Origin: a bacterium
GTDB taxonomy: Bacteria > Sumerlaeota > Sumerlaeia > SLMS01 > JAHLLQ01
Direction of reading: 5' to 3'
DNA length: 64,000 bases
Assembly: GCA_020444065.1 (NCBI GenBank)
Contig: JAHLLQ010000002.1
Coordinates: forward strand, 186,001 to 250,000
Made by a program: the position numbers and the translations under genes
Shown here: positions 16,632 to 25,997 of the stretch, in pieces
Layout: every line of letters starts with the position of its first letter
Numbering within the stretch: position 1 is the first letter of the stretch
Notes under the pieces: generated by a model
Databases searched by the model: none
Seen by the model: only the letters and a program-made list of their open reading frames with translations
Told to the model about the DNA's origin: nothing

Positions 16632-18374
16632 ATGATCAAGGCGAAGATTAACGGGATTCCGGTCAAGGTTCCGAAAGGATCGACCATCCTGGAGGCCGCT
16701 GAAACGGTCCAGGTGACAATCCCGACATTGTGTAAACATCCCGACCTCGATCCGACGGCTGCGTGCGGTATCTGCGTCGTGAAGCTTAACGGCAGCGGAA
16801 AGATGACCCGCGCATGCTGCACGCCGATCGAGGATGGGATGGAAGTGATCACGCACGATCCCGAAATCGTCGCGGTACGCCGCACAGTGATCGAGCTGAT
16901 TCTCTCCCGCCATCCGAACGAATGCCTGACCTGCGGCCGCAATCAAAACTGCGAGTTCCAGACCCTGGCGACGGACTTCGGCGTGCGCGAGGACGTGTTC
17001 GACAGCGTCGTTCCCGATTTGCCGATCTATAACACTACCAAGGTTCTGACAATGGACCCGCGCAAGTGCGTCAACTGCGGGCGTTGCGTGCAGGTTTGTC
17101 AGGAAGTGCAGGACGTTCATGCGCTCTGCTTCCTGGATCGCGGCATCGATACGCACATCGCAGCCGCGGGCGTGAACCTGGTCGAATCGCCGTGTGTGAA
17201 GTGCGGCCAGTGCTCTGCGCACTGCCCGACGGGTGCGATCGTCGAGTACGATGAAACCAACAAGGTCTGGGATTATCTCGAAGATCCGGACATTCACACT
17301 GTCGTGCAGATTGCTCCTGCCGTGCGCGTGGCGATCGGCGAACCGTTTGGCTTTGAGCCTGGCACTAATTTGACTGGCAAGCTCTACGCCGCGCTGCGTC
17401 GCATGGGCTTCGACACGATCTTCGATACGAACTTCGGCGCTGACGTGACGATTCTGGAAGAGGGCCACGAATTCATCTCCCGCTTCCTGAACGGCCAGCA
17501 GGACATGCCGCTCATCACCAGTTGCTGCCCGTCGTGGGTGGACTTCATGGAGAAGTTCCACAGCGACATGATTAATCACTTCTCGACCTGCAAGAGCCCG
17601 CACGAAATCGTTGGTGTCTTAACGAAGACGTACTACGCAGAAAAGCAAAACATCGATCCCTCTAAGATCCGTGTCGTCTCGATCATGCCGTGTACCGCGA
17701 AGAAGTGGGAAATCCGCCGCAGTGAAGAAATGCACGCCTCCGGGTACCAGGACGTCGACGTTTCAATCACGACGCGCGAACTGTCGCGCATGATCAAACA
17801 GGCGGGTATCTTCTTCCGGGATTTGCAGGACGAGGAAGCCGACCAGATTCTCGGCGATTACTCCGGCGCTGGAACGATCTTCGGAGCAACCGGCGGCGTG
17901 ATGGAAGCAGCGCTACGAACTGCTCAGGACATTCTCACCGGCGAGACGCTCGAGAAGATCGACTTCGAGCAGATGCGCGGGCTCGAGGGAATCAAGCGCG
18001 CTGAACTGCAAATCGCTGGCCGCCCAGTTCGCGTTGCGGTGGCTCACGGCCTGTCGCACGTGCAGAGCGTTCTGAACGAGATCCGTCAGGCGAAGGAAAA
18101 CGGCGATGAGCCGCCGTATCACTTCGTCGAAGTCATGGCCTGCCCCGGCGGTTGCGTCGGCGGTGGCGGACAGCCCTACGGCGTGGACGATGATGTGCGG
18201 ATCGCGCGCGCGAAGGGACTGTACTCAGAGGACGAACGCAAGACGATCCGCAAGTCTCACGACAATCCGCACGTCAAGCAACTGTACGATGAGTTCTTGA
18301 CCAAGCCGCTCAGCCACAAGTCGCACAAGCTGCTGCACACGCAGTACCAGGCAAGGTTGACTTACACCCGATAG
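16632..18374 (+). CDS. hydA: [FeFe]-hydrogenase catalytic subunit, group A (NADH-linked type)
   Basis: 580 residues with M3-type architecture: N-terminal [2Fe-2S] (Cys34, 45, 48, 62), His-ligated [4Fe-4S] (His94, Cys98, 101, 107), two ferredoxin clusters (CVNCGRCVQVC; CVKCGQCSAHCP), then the H-cluster domain. All three signatures are intact: L1 TSCCPSW (Cys298 for proton transfer, Cys299 ligand), L2 MPCTAKKWE (Cys354), and L3 EVMACPGGCVGGGGQP (Cys504, Cys508). It should make or oxidise H2 in the cytoplasm. Maturases HydE, HydF and HydG are not in the window. A good Shine-Dalgarno (AGAGGGG) precedes ATG 16632. A terminator follows. Confidence 0.96.
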   Translation: MIKAKINGIPVKVPKGSTILEAAETVQVTIPTLCKHPDLDPTAACGICVVKLNGSGKMTRACCTPIEDGMEVITHDPEIVAVRRTVIELILSRHPNECLTCGRNQNCEFQTLATDFGVREDVFDSVVPDLPIYNTTKVLTMDPRKCVNCGRCVQVCQEVQDVHALCFLDRGIDTHIAAAGVNLVESPCVKCGQCSAHCPTGAIVEYDETNKVWDYLEDPDIHTVVQIAPAVRVAIGEPFGFEPGTNLTGKLYAALRRMGFDTIFDTNFGADVTILEEGHEFISRFLNGQQDMPLITSCCPSWVDFMEKFHSDMINHFSTCKSPHEIVGVLTKTYYAEKQNIDPSKIRVVSIMPCTAKKWEIRRSEEMHASGYQDVDVSITTRELSRMIKQAGIFFRDLQDEEADQILGDYSGAGTIFGATGGVMEAALRTAQDILTGETLEKIDFEQMRGLEGIKRAELQIAGRPVRVAVAHGLSHVQSVLNEIRQAKENGDEPPYHFVEVMACPGGCVGGGGQPYGVDDDVRIARAKGLYSEDERKTIRKSHDNPHVKQLYDEFLTKPLSHKSHKLLHTQYQARLTYTR

Positions 18375-18419
18375 GACTCCCTGCCTCCGTGAAGGACCCT
18401 TGTTAGAAGGGGAGGAGTG

Positions 18420-18457
18420 AGACCCGCCGACTTGATCCCTCGGCGGGTCTTTCATTT
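18420..18457. terminator. Terminator ending the hydrogenase operon
   Basis: A perfect 11-bp stem (18420-18430 with 18440-18450), 9-base loop, then TTCATTT. It separates hydA from the convergent queE and may serve both. Confidence 0.85.
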
Positions 18458-18463
18458 GTCAGG

Positions 18464-19117
18464 TCAATCGATGCCCCAGGCCTTGTGCATCTGGCGGCTA
18501 AGTTGCCAGCGCGGATTCTTGCGGCAGTACTCCTCCGCCTCTGCCGTGTTGCGTTCCACATCGGGGCCATCCATCGGCTGCAGGAACCAATGCGTGAAAT
18601 GAAGATCCGGCATGGCTTCCACGTTCTCGGGGAGCAGGCCTTCCTGTGGGAAAACAAGCTTCAGTTCATCGCCCCGACGCAGAATCCAATCCGAGCCTGC
18701 CTTCGGACTGACGCAAACCCAGTCGATCGGCGACGGAAGGAACCGCGTGCCGTTGGTTTCGATCGCAACGCGGAAGCCCTCTGCGCGCAGAGCGTCGATC
18801 AGCCGGCGATTGACCTGCAGCAACGGCTCGCCGCCCGTGCACACAACCGTTGGCCGCGCACCCGGGCCGTTCGCGCCGCGCGCCCATTCCAGACGCACGT
18901 TGCGGGCAAGCTCCTCCGCGCACCGGAAGTGCCCGCCGCCCCGGCCATCCACGCCCACGATATCCGTGTCGCAGAACTGGCAGATGGCCCGCGGACGATG
19001 CTCTTCACGTCCTGACCACAGGTTGCAGCCAGCCAGGCGAAGAAACACGACTGGCGTGCCCATCTGGTGGCCTTCGCCTTGAGTAGAAAAGTAGAGCGTC
19101 TTGACGGCGTAGCTCAT
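18464..19117 (-). CDS. queE: 7-carboxy-7-deazaguanine synthase
   Basis: 217 residues. A radical SAM enzyme that turns 6-carboxytetrahydropterin into 7-carboxy-7-deazaguanine on the way to queuosine. The cluster motif is the variant Cys-x14-Cys-x2-Cys seen in one QueE subtype (CNLWSG...ICQFC), not the usual x3-x2. N-terminal YFSTQGEG and VFLRLAGC, the CTGGEPLLQ motif and ETNGT are typical. ATG 19117 overlaps the stop of queC by ATGA, so the two are coupled. Confidence 0.93.
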   Translation of the reverse strand: MSYAVKTLYFSTQGEGHQMGTPVVFLRLAGCNLWSGREEHRPRAICQFCDTDIVGVDGRGGGHFRCAEELARNVRLEWARGANGPGARPTVVCTGGEPLLQVNRRLIDALRAEGFRVAIETNGTRFLPSPIDWVCVSPKAGSDWILRRGDELKLVFPQEGLLPENVEAMPDLHFTHWFLQPMDGPDVERNTAEAEEYCRKNPRWQLSRQMHKAWGID

Positions 19118-19830
19118 TCGGCGCCGCCCGCGGGACGATTCTGATACGGCACCGGATCTTCGATGCCGGCCTCCGCAAATCCCTTCAATCGCAGCAGGCA
19201 CGAGTCGCACTCGCCGCACGCGATGCCTTCCGGCGAAGGATCGTAGCAGGTGTGCGTCAGCCCGTAATCGACTCCCAGTTCGATCCCCTTGCGCACGATG
19301 TCGCCCTTCGTCAGGTGCAGCAGGGGAGCGTGAATCCGGATCGGATCGCCGCCCTCGGTGCCGATCCGCGTCGCCTGGTTGGCCATTTTCTCGTATGCCG
19401 CGATGAACTCCGGCCGGCAATCCGGATAGCCGCTGTAATCAAGCGCATTGACGCCGATGTAGATGTCGCGGGCACCGACGACCTCGGCCATGGCCAGTGC
19501 ATAGGACAGGAAGATCGTGTTCCGCGCCGGGACGTAGGTGATCGGAATCCCGGCGTCCATCTCCTCCAGCGACCGCCCTTTCGGCACGGCCGCCTCACTG
19601 GTCAGCGCCGAGCCGCCGAAGATCCGCAGGTCGATCTGCGCCTCCTCGTAGCGCGCCACGTCGTAGGCCTCCGCCACGCGCCGGGCCGCCTGCATCTCCA
19701 CGTCGTGGCGCTGGCCATAGTACACCGCCAGGGCGTACAACTCGAATCCCTCAGCCTGTGCGATCGCCAGGCAGGTTGTTGAATCCAGGCCGCCACTCAG
19801 CAGCACTATGGCTTTCTTCCGATTACTCAT
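19114..19830 (-). CDS. queC: 7-cyano-7-deazaguanine (preQ0) synthase
   Basis: 238 residues. An ATP-dependent enzyme converting carboxy-deazaguanine to the nitrile preQ0. It has the PP-loop SGGLDSTT near the N-terminus, the substrate segment [12 protein letters not shown], and a zinc site of four cysteines in HTCYDP and CGECDSC. It is first in the queC-queE pair; queD and queF are not here. I looked for a preQ1 riboswitch upstream and saw none. Confidence 0.95.
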   Translation of the reverse strand: MSNRKKAIVLLSGGLDSTTCLAIAQAEGFELYALAVYYGQRHDVEMQAARRVAEAYDVARYEEAQIDLRIFGGSALTSEAAVPKGRSLEEMDAGIPITYVPARNTIFLSYALAMAEVVGARDIYIGVNALDYSGYPDCRPEFIAAYEKMANQATRIGTEGGDPIRIHAPLLHLTKGDIVRKGIELGVDYGLTHTCYDPSPEGIACGECDSCLLRLKGFAEAGIEDPVPYQNRPAGGAE

Positions 19831-20033
19831 GGTTCACTTTCGAAATCAATCTCTCCCGCCCGGCGCGGAGTGTTAGGTGACGCGGAGCGCGGCTGGCAAG
19901 CGAGAACGTACTCCCCGTGGATTCCTGTTGTGTCTCATCCCACCAGCCGGTATTTCTTGAATGATTTTTGAACATTGAGATCATTGTGGGTTTTTGGGGC
20001 CTGTCAAAGACTCCACTAGAGAGAGGAATACCA

Positions 20034-21335
20034 ATGTCGTCGGACCAGGAACTGAAGGCACGCGGGCGGATTGGCGAGATTTTACTCGAATGCGGCATGG
20101 TGTCGAAGGAGCAACTCAATGAGGCTCTGGATCTGGCTCAACGCGCCGGCAAGCGGCTCGGCGAGGCGCTGATGGAGCTCGGGACACTCGATGGCGACCA
20201 GTTGTCATGGGCCCTCGGGCTGCAATTCGACCTGTCCTACGTCGATTTGTCCCCCGGCATGATCGACTGGGAACTGGTCCGGCACTTCGACCTGGATCGC
20301 TTGCGCGACCTGGGCCTCCTTCCGATCGCTCATACCGAGGGTGCCATCCGCGCCGTCATCGCAGACCCGACTATCGCCCAGCGCACCGATGAGATTAAGG
20401 AGCTGTTCCAGGGCAATCCGGCGATTCTGCAACTGGCGGCCTCCGAAGACATCTTCGAGATGCTCGACCTTGCAGCCAGCGAAGAACGTGAAAGCGCAGC
20501 CGCGCCGGATGATCGCACGCGCATCGGCAACCAGATGGAGAAGTGGATCTCCGCGCTGGCAACCGGTGAGCTCGAGAGGCTGATCATTCGCCCGGGCTAT
20601 GATGAGAGCAGCACTGTCGTCGTCAGTCTGAGCCCCCCCTTGCCCGAGTATGCGACCAATCTGTCCGTCGTGGATGTAGAAGCCTACGCCCAGCGCCTGT
20701 CCGAATTCTTCTCCTCGAACTTGCACTTGCCCGGTGGGTTCTCCGGTCTTCGACCAGGAAAGGGAACCCATCGCCATCGCGCGATTCGCGCGGTGTCCCT
20801 TGCGGGAGTTCGTGGCCGCCTGTTGGCCCTCGAAGCGCTGGCCGTCGAGTTCGCCTCTCGCGAGAAGGCACCGATCCTCGTCTTCGCCGGGCCATCGCAG
20901 CGCCTGGCCAAGGCGGCCGTATTCCGCGCGTGCGAACGTATTGCCGCCGAGCGCACCGATCGCCTGCGTGGCCTGCTCGTCTCCTTGGAGGCGCGCATCG
21001 AGACAACCTCGCCTGTATTCTTCCAATCCGAGATGCCGGAGGCTCGCACGCGTATGGCCGTGTGCCCGCAAGTTGTGAGCGCCGCATCGCCGCTCTTGAC
21101 GGTTGTGGAAATCGAGCCTGGAGTCCGCGCACAGGCCTTCGCCGAGACCGCCCAATCCATGCGACTGACCCCGCTTGGCCTTGTCCTGCACGCTGAGACG
21201 GAGGAGGCCGCTCGCGCCAAGTGCCCCATGGCCGCTCAGGTCCTCTTCATTCCGCCGGACATGGAGAAAGCGATGGAGGTTCTGGCCGGACGCCTGGACA
21301 AGTTCATTGTCCCCAACAAGCCACCGGAAGCCTGA
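20034..21335 (+). CDS. Stand-alone MshEN-domain protein, no ATPase motifs
   Basis: 433 residues. Residues 10-160 form a GspE N-terminal (MshEN) domain: RIGEILLECGMVSKEQLNEAL, then GKRLGEALMELG, and an AVIADPT block. In other proteins this domain can bind cyclic di-GMP. The remainder (160-433) has no Walker motif and was not recognised; it may be a worn-down ATPase-like or scaffold domain, with a LEALAVEFASREKAPILVFAG stretch. Start ATG 20034 follows AGAGAGG. No secretion genes adjoin it. Divergent from queC. Confidence 0.7.
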   Translation: MSSDQELKARGRIGEILLECGMVSKEQLNEALDLAQRAGKRLGEALMELGTLDGDQLSWALGLQFDLSYVDLSPGMIDWELVRHFDLDRLRDLGLLPIAHTEGAIRAVIADPTIAQRTDEIKELFQGNPAILQLAASEDIFEMLDLAASEERESAAAPDDRTRIGNQMEKWISALATGELERLIIRPGYDESSTVVVSLSPPLPEYATNLSVVDVEAYAQRLSEFFSSNLHLPGGFSGLRPGKGTHRHRAIRAVSLAGVRGRLLALEALAVEFASREKAPILVFAGPSQRLAKAAVFRACERIAAERTDRLRGLLVSLEARIETTSPVFFQSEMPEARTRMAVCPQVVSAASPLLTVVEIEPGVRAQAFAETAQSMRLTPLGLVLHAETEEAARAKCPMAAQVLFIPPDMEKAMEVLAGRLDKFIVPNKPPEA

Positions 21336-21415
21336 AAAAACGGAGGTTAGGTCTGCTCTGCGTTCCTTCCGCGACAGAGATTCAGCCCCGCCCGTCAGAG
21401 ATCGATCACCTCAAT

Positions 21416-21440
21416 GAGCCCCCGCATCTGGCGGGGGCTC
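21416..21440 (+). terminator. Terminator-like hairpin after the MshEN gene
   Basis: A perfect 10-bp GC-rich stem (21416-21425 with 21431-21440) with a 5-base loop, 80 bases after the stop. Few T residues follow. Confidence 0.6.
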
Positions 21441-21634
21441 TCGCCATCTCTGCCCATGGTTGTACGGCCCATTCTGCCGCGGGGCTTTGACGTTGACACC
21501 TTTCGCCCCAGAAGAGGACCCTCGGGAAGGCTTGATCGCTGGGTGCTCGGTACTTCGGTGCCGCGCGCACGGCTTGTTGTGCTTGAACGGTCTGTGGACC
21601 GACCGACAAACCTTCAGCTCGGAGAACGAGGGCC

Positions 21635-22762
21635 ATGCGTAAAGCGCTTCTCATTCTGCCTCTCTTCATTCTTTTGGCAGTCGCCACACCTGTCGCAGCA
21701 TTCCTCGTGACGCCGTTGGACGACGGTAATCTCGCCGTCGAAGTGGACACCACCGGCCAGACTCTCGAAGATGCAGTCGCGGCGGCGAAGTTGGAAGCGG
21801 TCAAGGGTACCGTCGGTCGCGTTTATCTCTCCAATAACCTGACGCTCGCGGATGATCTCCTGGGCAAGTACTTGGAGAACTACGGCAACGGATTCGTCTC
21901 TGCGGTCGAAGTTCTCAACGAGAGCTATCAGGCGGGCCAGAGTCAAATCACGGCGCGCGTATTTATCGATTATGCACGCATGATCGATGACCTTACAGAG
22001 AAGAAGTTCCTCTACACTCCCGCATACAAACCTCGTTTCGTGACGTTCATGACAGAACGTCTTGACGGTGAAATTTCCAAGGAAGGCGTTGCGCGCGAGA
22101 CTCTTGCGCAGTCGCTGAACGCGCTCGGCATGCGCCGCTACGGCAGCGAACTCCCCTCTCCGCCGGCCGAGACCGATGTCATCATCGATGAACTGCTGCT
22201 CGATGCGGCGATCATCAGTGCCCAGCGCGCCGGCGTCGAAATCATCGTCTCCGGCGAAGTCGACACAACGCTCCGCGAACAGCGCCGCCTCTACTACGAC
22301 GATTACTGGTTCTACGACACTGAAATGACGGCCCGTATGGTACGCGTCGACACGGGCGAGGTCCTTTTTGAGGCGACCGCGCAGGGGTCAGCCAGCGACA
22401 CGAGCCAGGTAAACGCAGTCCGCACCGCCATTCAGCGCGCGTCGGATCGCGTGGCCGAGAAATTGCTGGCCCAGTATGAAGAATTCTGGCCCGTCGTGGT
22501 GCAGAGGGGCGCCGATTACGAAGTCCTTCTGACGGGCATTACGGACGAGACGCTTGAAATCGTGAAGCAGAATGTCGAACGACTCGGCCACACCACAAAC
22601 GTGCACTTGCGCAAGCGTTTCGACCGCTCGGCCGTCCTGGCCATCGAGTTCGATGGACCCAAGGCGGACTTGCTGGACAATCTGGAATCCTGTCCCTTCC
22701 CGACTCTGTACATCCTGAATCCGGATGCGGAGCGGGACTTCGAGGTTCAGGTGTCCGGTTGA
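21635..22762 (+). CDS. Exported protein with a FlgT/LPP20-like N-terminal domain
   Basis: 375 residues with a Sec signal (cleavage near VAA, residue 22). Residues 40-115 follow the FlgT N-terminal pattern: an Ala-rich helix (DAVAAAKLEAVKGTVG), an acidic segment, then GFVSAVEVLNE and a beta strand. A middle domain (130-260) has VEIIVSGEVD and an aromatic strand YYDDYWFYD, resembling TolB/CsgG-like periplasmic folds. The C-terminal 90 residues look like another alpha/beta unit. No flagellar genes are nearby. It is followed after 50 bases by a TolC-like gene, suggesting a shared envelope role. Confidence 0.7.
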   Translation: MRKALLILPLFILLAVATPVAAFLVTPLDDGNLAVEVDTTGQTLEDAVAAAKLEAVKGTVGRVYLSNNLTLADDLLGKYLENYGNGFVSAVEVLNESYQAGQSQITARVFIDYARMIDDLTEKKFLYTPAYKPRFVTFMTERLDGEISKEGVARETLAQSLNALGMRRYGSELPSPPAETDVIIDELLLDAAIISAQRAGVEIIVSGEVDTTLREQRRLYYDDYWFYDTEMTARMVRVDTGEVLFEATAQGSASDTSQVNAVRTAIQRASDRVAEKLLAQYEEFWPVVVQRGADYEVLLTGITDETLEIVKQNVERLGHTTNVHLRKRFDRSAVLAIEFDGPKADLLDNLESCPFPTLYILNPDAERDFEVQVSG

Positions 22763-22812
22763 TCGAACGCGATCGCGCGCACCGAACTTGTTCCTAACAG
22801 GGGAGTCATTAA

Positions 22813-24537
22813 TTGAAAGCCAAGAGTTGGATCCTCGCCCTGGGCTGTGGAGCGCTGCTGCTCTGTGGTCCGGCTCGCGCACAGGAAGATTCTCAAGATA
22901 CACCCAGCGAAGTTGAGCAACCCCGGCCGGCTGTCGAAGTACTGACAGAGCCCACCGGTGAATTCCGCCTGAACGCCCTCAAGGGCGATCCCGTGGAACT
23001 GACACTCCGGGATGTGGTGCTGCAGACCTTGATGCAGAATCTCGACATCAAGATCAGCAAGAAGGATCGCGATATCGCGGCGGAGCAGGTCTTCGCCGAA
23101 CTCGGCATTTACGATCCGGTATTCGAAGCAGGCGTCACACGTACGCAGATCGACGAGCAAAGTCGCACCCTTCCGCAGAACCGCTGGACCGTGGACGAGA
23201 AGGACACCCAGTCCTACGCGGCACTGTCCCAGCGCACGCCGTGGGGTACGATGGTCACTTTGGAATTCACCGACCATCGCCAGCACATCCTCGACCGCGA
23301 TCCGCGCGTCGGCAACACGCTGTCTCCATCCTACCGACAGACGGCCGGCGTGACGGTCACGCAGCCACTGCTGAAGAATTTCGGCCCGCTCGTTAACAAC
23401 GCCAATATCCGCATCGCAAAGCGCCGTCTCGATCAGTCGAACGAAGCCTTCCGTGGGCAGATCATGGACCAACTTGCCTCTGTGATGGGCGCATACTGGG
23501 AGCTTGTATTCACGATTCGGAATCTGGATGTGCAGGAGCAGGCCCTTGCGTCGGCTCGCGAACTCGAACGCGTGAACAAGGCCCGCGTCGACGTCGGTTC
23601 GCTGCCGCGGCTCTCCCTTGTTCAAGCCCAGGCGGAGGTCGCGTATCGCGAATCCCTTGTGGTGAATGCCGAATCCGCGGTGGCACAGGCCCAGGACAAC
23701 CTCCTTCAACTGATGAACTGGGACCGGACCGATCTTGACAAGGAATGGAATCGCCCGATCATCCCGGTGGATTCGCCGGAGTTCACCCCCGATGTCCGTT
23801 TCAGCGACAGCGAACTGATCAATGTCGCCTTCGCGCGCCGGCCGGACTTCCTGGCTGCTGTAACGGAACTCGATGTCGCACACATCAATCGCGACGTCTC
23901 GAAGCGCCAGCGTCTTCCCGAACTGAACGTCTTCGGCAGCTATACGTACTCGGGCCTCGACAATTCGCGCTGGGGCGCGTTCGACTACGTCGACGACATG
24001 GACTACACGGACTACTCGTTTGGTGCAGAGTTCCGCTTCCCGCTGTTCAATCGTCAGGCCCGGGCGCAGTACCACCAATCACTCGATTATGCCGAGCAGC
24101 AGGAGTTGTTCATCCAGCAGCTCGAAGTTGCGATCACCGGCCAGGTGCGCGCCAGCACGCGCTCCGTTCGCACGGCACTGCGCCGCATCGATGCCACGCG
24201 CAAGCAGGTTACCGCCGACCAGGAGAAGCTGGACGCTGAAATCAAGCGTCGCGAAGTCGGCGAGCGCACGACATTCGATGTCTTGGACTTCCAGGACGAC
24301 CTGGCCCAATCCCAGGCCTCGGAAGCACGCGCGATGGTGGACTATCAGATTGCAATGATTGAGCTCGCGCGTTCGACCGGAACGCTGCTGGATGCACAGA
24401 ATATTCTTGTCGACGACCAGGTTCCGCCGGGTGGCTTCGACCTTGGCTTCCAGCCAGTCTCGACCGACTCGATCACTCCTGAAGAGGTCGACGAGGCAGT
24501 GCCGAGCGCGCAGCATCTGCTCGCTCCGCTGCAGTAG
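22813..24537 (+). CDS. TolC-family outer-membrane efflux protein
   Basis: 574 residues: Sec signal (to ARA near residue 23), then two copies of the helix-strand outer-membrane efflux repeat. Typical marks are LTLRDVVLQTLMQNLDIKI at the first helix, MGAYWELVFTIRNLDVQEQALASA, and GERTTFDVLDFQDDLAQSQ in the second half. TolC proteins form the trimeric channel of type I export and RND pumps; no pump subunit is adjacent. The start is TTG 22813, with AGGGGAG 9 bases upstream. The C-terminus (about 60 residues, proline- and acid-rich) is extra. Confidence 0.9.
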   Translation: MKAKSWILALGCGALLLCGPARAQEDSQDTPSEVEQPRPAVEVLTEPTGEFRLNALKGDPVELTLRDVVLQTLMQNLDIKISKKDRDIAAEQVFAELGIYDPVFEAGVTRTQIDEQSRTLPQNRWTVDEKDTQSYAALSQRTPWGTMVTLEFTDHRQHILDRDPRVGNTLSPSYRQTAGVTVTQPLLKNFGPLVNNANIRIAKRRLDQSNEAFRGQIMDQLASVMGAYWELVFTIRNLDVQEQALASARELERVNKARVDVGSLPRLSLVQAQAEVAYRESLVVNAESAVAQAQDNLLQLMNWDRTDLDKEWNRPIIPVDSPEFTPDVRFSDSELINVAFARRPDFLAAVTELDVAHINRDVSKRQRLPELNVFGSYTYSGLDNSRWGAFDYVDDMDYTDYSFGAEFRFPLFNRQARAQYHQSLDYAEQQELFIQQLEVAITGQVRASTRSVRTALRRIDATRKQVTADQEKLDAEIKRREVGERTTFDVLDFQDDLAQSQASEARAMVDYQIAMIELARSTGTLLDAQNILVDDQVPPGGFDLGFQPVSTDSITPEEVDEAVPSAQHLLAPLQ

Positions 24538-24550
24538 AGGCGCCTCTACT
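24533..24550. repeat. Palindrome containing both stop codons of convergent genes
   Basis: AGTAGAGGCGCCTCTACT is a perfect 18-base palindrome. The TAG of the TolC-like gene (24535-24537) and the TAG of the opposing gene (24546-24548) are both inside it. Confidence 0.7.
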
Positions 24551-25127
24551 CAGCGCCGTTATAAATCCAGATATCTCCACTGCTGGCCACGCCGTTCGTC
24601 GGATCGTACGTGGCCAGTAGCCATTTTGAGGGCTCCCACGTTCGCACCGTGTCCTCAGTCAGATCGAAATCCTGATCCGGCCCTCGGGAGATTACGATCC
24701 AGCGGTCTCCATCTTCTTTGACCCAGTAACCAAGCGGAGCGCGTTGCGGTCCCTCGGCGGCGAAGAGATCCAGCCGGAGATAGCGCGCGAGATCCTGGTA
24801 GTAAGGCGCATCGCCTTGGTTTCGAGCATAGAATTCTGAGATGGATTTCGGCAGCGCACCTTCCGCGGGCGCTGGGAAGGCTCCGTCCGCACGCTGCATC
24901 TGATTCAGGGTCACCTGCACAATCATGAGATCTCGGTAAAGACGTTCGAGCTTCTGTTGCGCCTTGCGCCGTTCGATATTCCAATCGACCCCGAAGAACA
25001 ACAAAGCGGCGATGACCAGAACAGCCAAGGAAACCGCAATGCCGGTGCGGCGAAGTTCCGCTTTTGTCCACGTCTGTTCAGAAAAGTCCACCGCGAGGGC
25101 CCCCGAAACGGTCTCGAATGTTGACAC
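24546..25127 (-). CDS. Single-pass membrane protein with pseudopilin-like C-terminus
   Basis: About 193 residues from GTG 25127. One transmembrane helix (GIAVSLAVLVIAALLFFGV) follows a short cytoplasmic N-terminus; the helix is followed by a coiled region (RRKAQQKLERLYRDLM) and a C-terminal domain with SRGPDQDFDL and YDPTNGVASSGDIW. That ending matches the calcium-binding tail of GspG pseudopilins, but there is no prepilin peptidase site. The start is uncertain: GTG 25091 or ATG 25205 are alternatives, the latter overlapping the divergent kinase-like gene. Confidence 0.6.
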   Translation of the reverse strand: MSTFETVSGALAVDFSEQTWTKAELRRTGIAVSLAVLVIAALLFFGVDWNIERRKAQQKLERLYRDLMIVQVTLNQMQRADGAFPAPAEGALPKSISEFYARNQGDAPYYQDLARYLRLDLFAAEGPQRAPLGYWVKEDGDRWIVISRGPDQDFDLTEDTVRTWEPSKWLLATYDPTNGVASSGDIWIYNGAE

Positions 25128-25184
25128 ACACCCGTGGCATCGTGCGACTAGAGACTTAGAGTCGACCCAAAAAGCGAAAAAAGC

Positions 25185-25997
25185 ATGAGTCTGGCCGATC
25201 ATTCCAACTTCTACGAAGTCCTCGATGCCCTCGACACTGTCGGGGTCATCAGCCGCGTCAAGGCCCGTATTCGGACATCCGGCGCGCCAGTCCTGATCTA
25301 TCGCCTGCCTGAGGAAGGCTCCAGCAAGCACGAGGTGAAGATACTTAACGACCTGAAGCGCTGGGGCACAGTCCGTAATCCGCGCCTGCCGATGATGATC
25401 GACGCCTGGCAGGCGGATGGACGGATCGAGTACGCGCAGATTGAGTATTCTGGCACTTCATTGAATGATCCCGCGGGCCACGGGCCACTGATGAATTCGC
25501 GGCGGGGCCTGGAGATGGAAGTCGTCTGGCAGTCGTTGAATGCCATCCGTGCACTTCACGATGCGAGCGTTAGCCACGAGCACCTGCGTCGTGATTCCTT
25601 TGAAATTCTGCGGGACGGAACAGTCTATCTTCGCGACAATGGACTGCTGCATTGCTTGAACAGCCAACTCGCGAAGGGTGGTTCTCAGTCGGACATCGGC
25701 TTCATGCTCTCCTCAAATCTGATGCGACACGATGTCGGCGATTGGGCCCTGACGATCACAGAGTGCCTCAGCGGCCAGTCGCTGGCGAACCTCGATGATT
25801 TGGAAACGCCGTTGCTCCCGCCGCACATCTACGAAGGTGCTGTCACGCAGTTGCGTCGTACATTCAAGGAACCCGATCTGGCGAATTTCATGGAGCGTGC
25901 ACTGGCTTGCCGCGGCAAAGAGGAGCCAGAGTTCGGCAATGCGATCGATGCCCGAAAGGCTTTCGAGAAAGAGTTCCCGAAGGTGGTGCGCCCATGA
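25185..25997 (+). CDS. Degenerate protein kinase (pseudokinase) 1
   Basis: 270 residues with the outline of a Ser/Thr kinase but altered catalytic residues. The beta-3 lysine is replaced (PVLIYRLPEE), a helix-C glutamate may remain (KHEVKILNDL), the HRD loop reads SHEHLRRD, and the DFG motif reads DNG (YLRDNGLL). The C-lobe is short. It is probably a binding or regulatory module and not an active kinase. Its stop overlaps the start of the next pseudokinase by ATGA, so the two are made together. TTGACA at 25121-25126 may be a -35 element. Confidence 0.65.
   Translation: MSLADHSNFYEVLDALDTVGVISRVKARIRTSGAPVLIYRLPEEGSSKHEVKILNDLKRWGTVRNPRLPMMIDAWQADGRIEYAQIEYSGTSLNDPAGHGPLMNSRRGLEMEVVWQSLNAIRALHDASVSHEHLRRDSFEILRDGTVYLRDNGLLHCLNSQLAKGGSQSDIGFMLSSNLMRHDVGDWALTITECLSGQSLANLDDLETPLLPPHIYEGAVTQLRRTFKEPDLANFMERALACRGKEEPEFGNAIDARKAFEKEFPKVVRP

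Noticed and set aside
14453-18374. Part of respiratory complex I (NuoE, NuoF, NuoG)
   Set aside because: The third protein has all three H-cluster motifs and no other nuo genes are present.
19831-20033. preQ1 riboswitch upstream of queC
   Set aside because: No conserved preQ1 aptamer core could be found on the minus strand.
22747-24078. 443-codon frame opposite the TolC-like gene
   Set aside because: No motif, composition typical of an antisense shadow.
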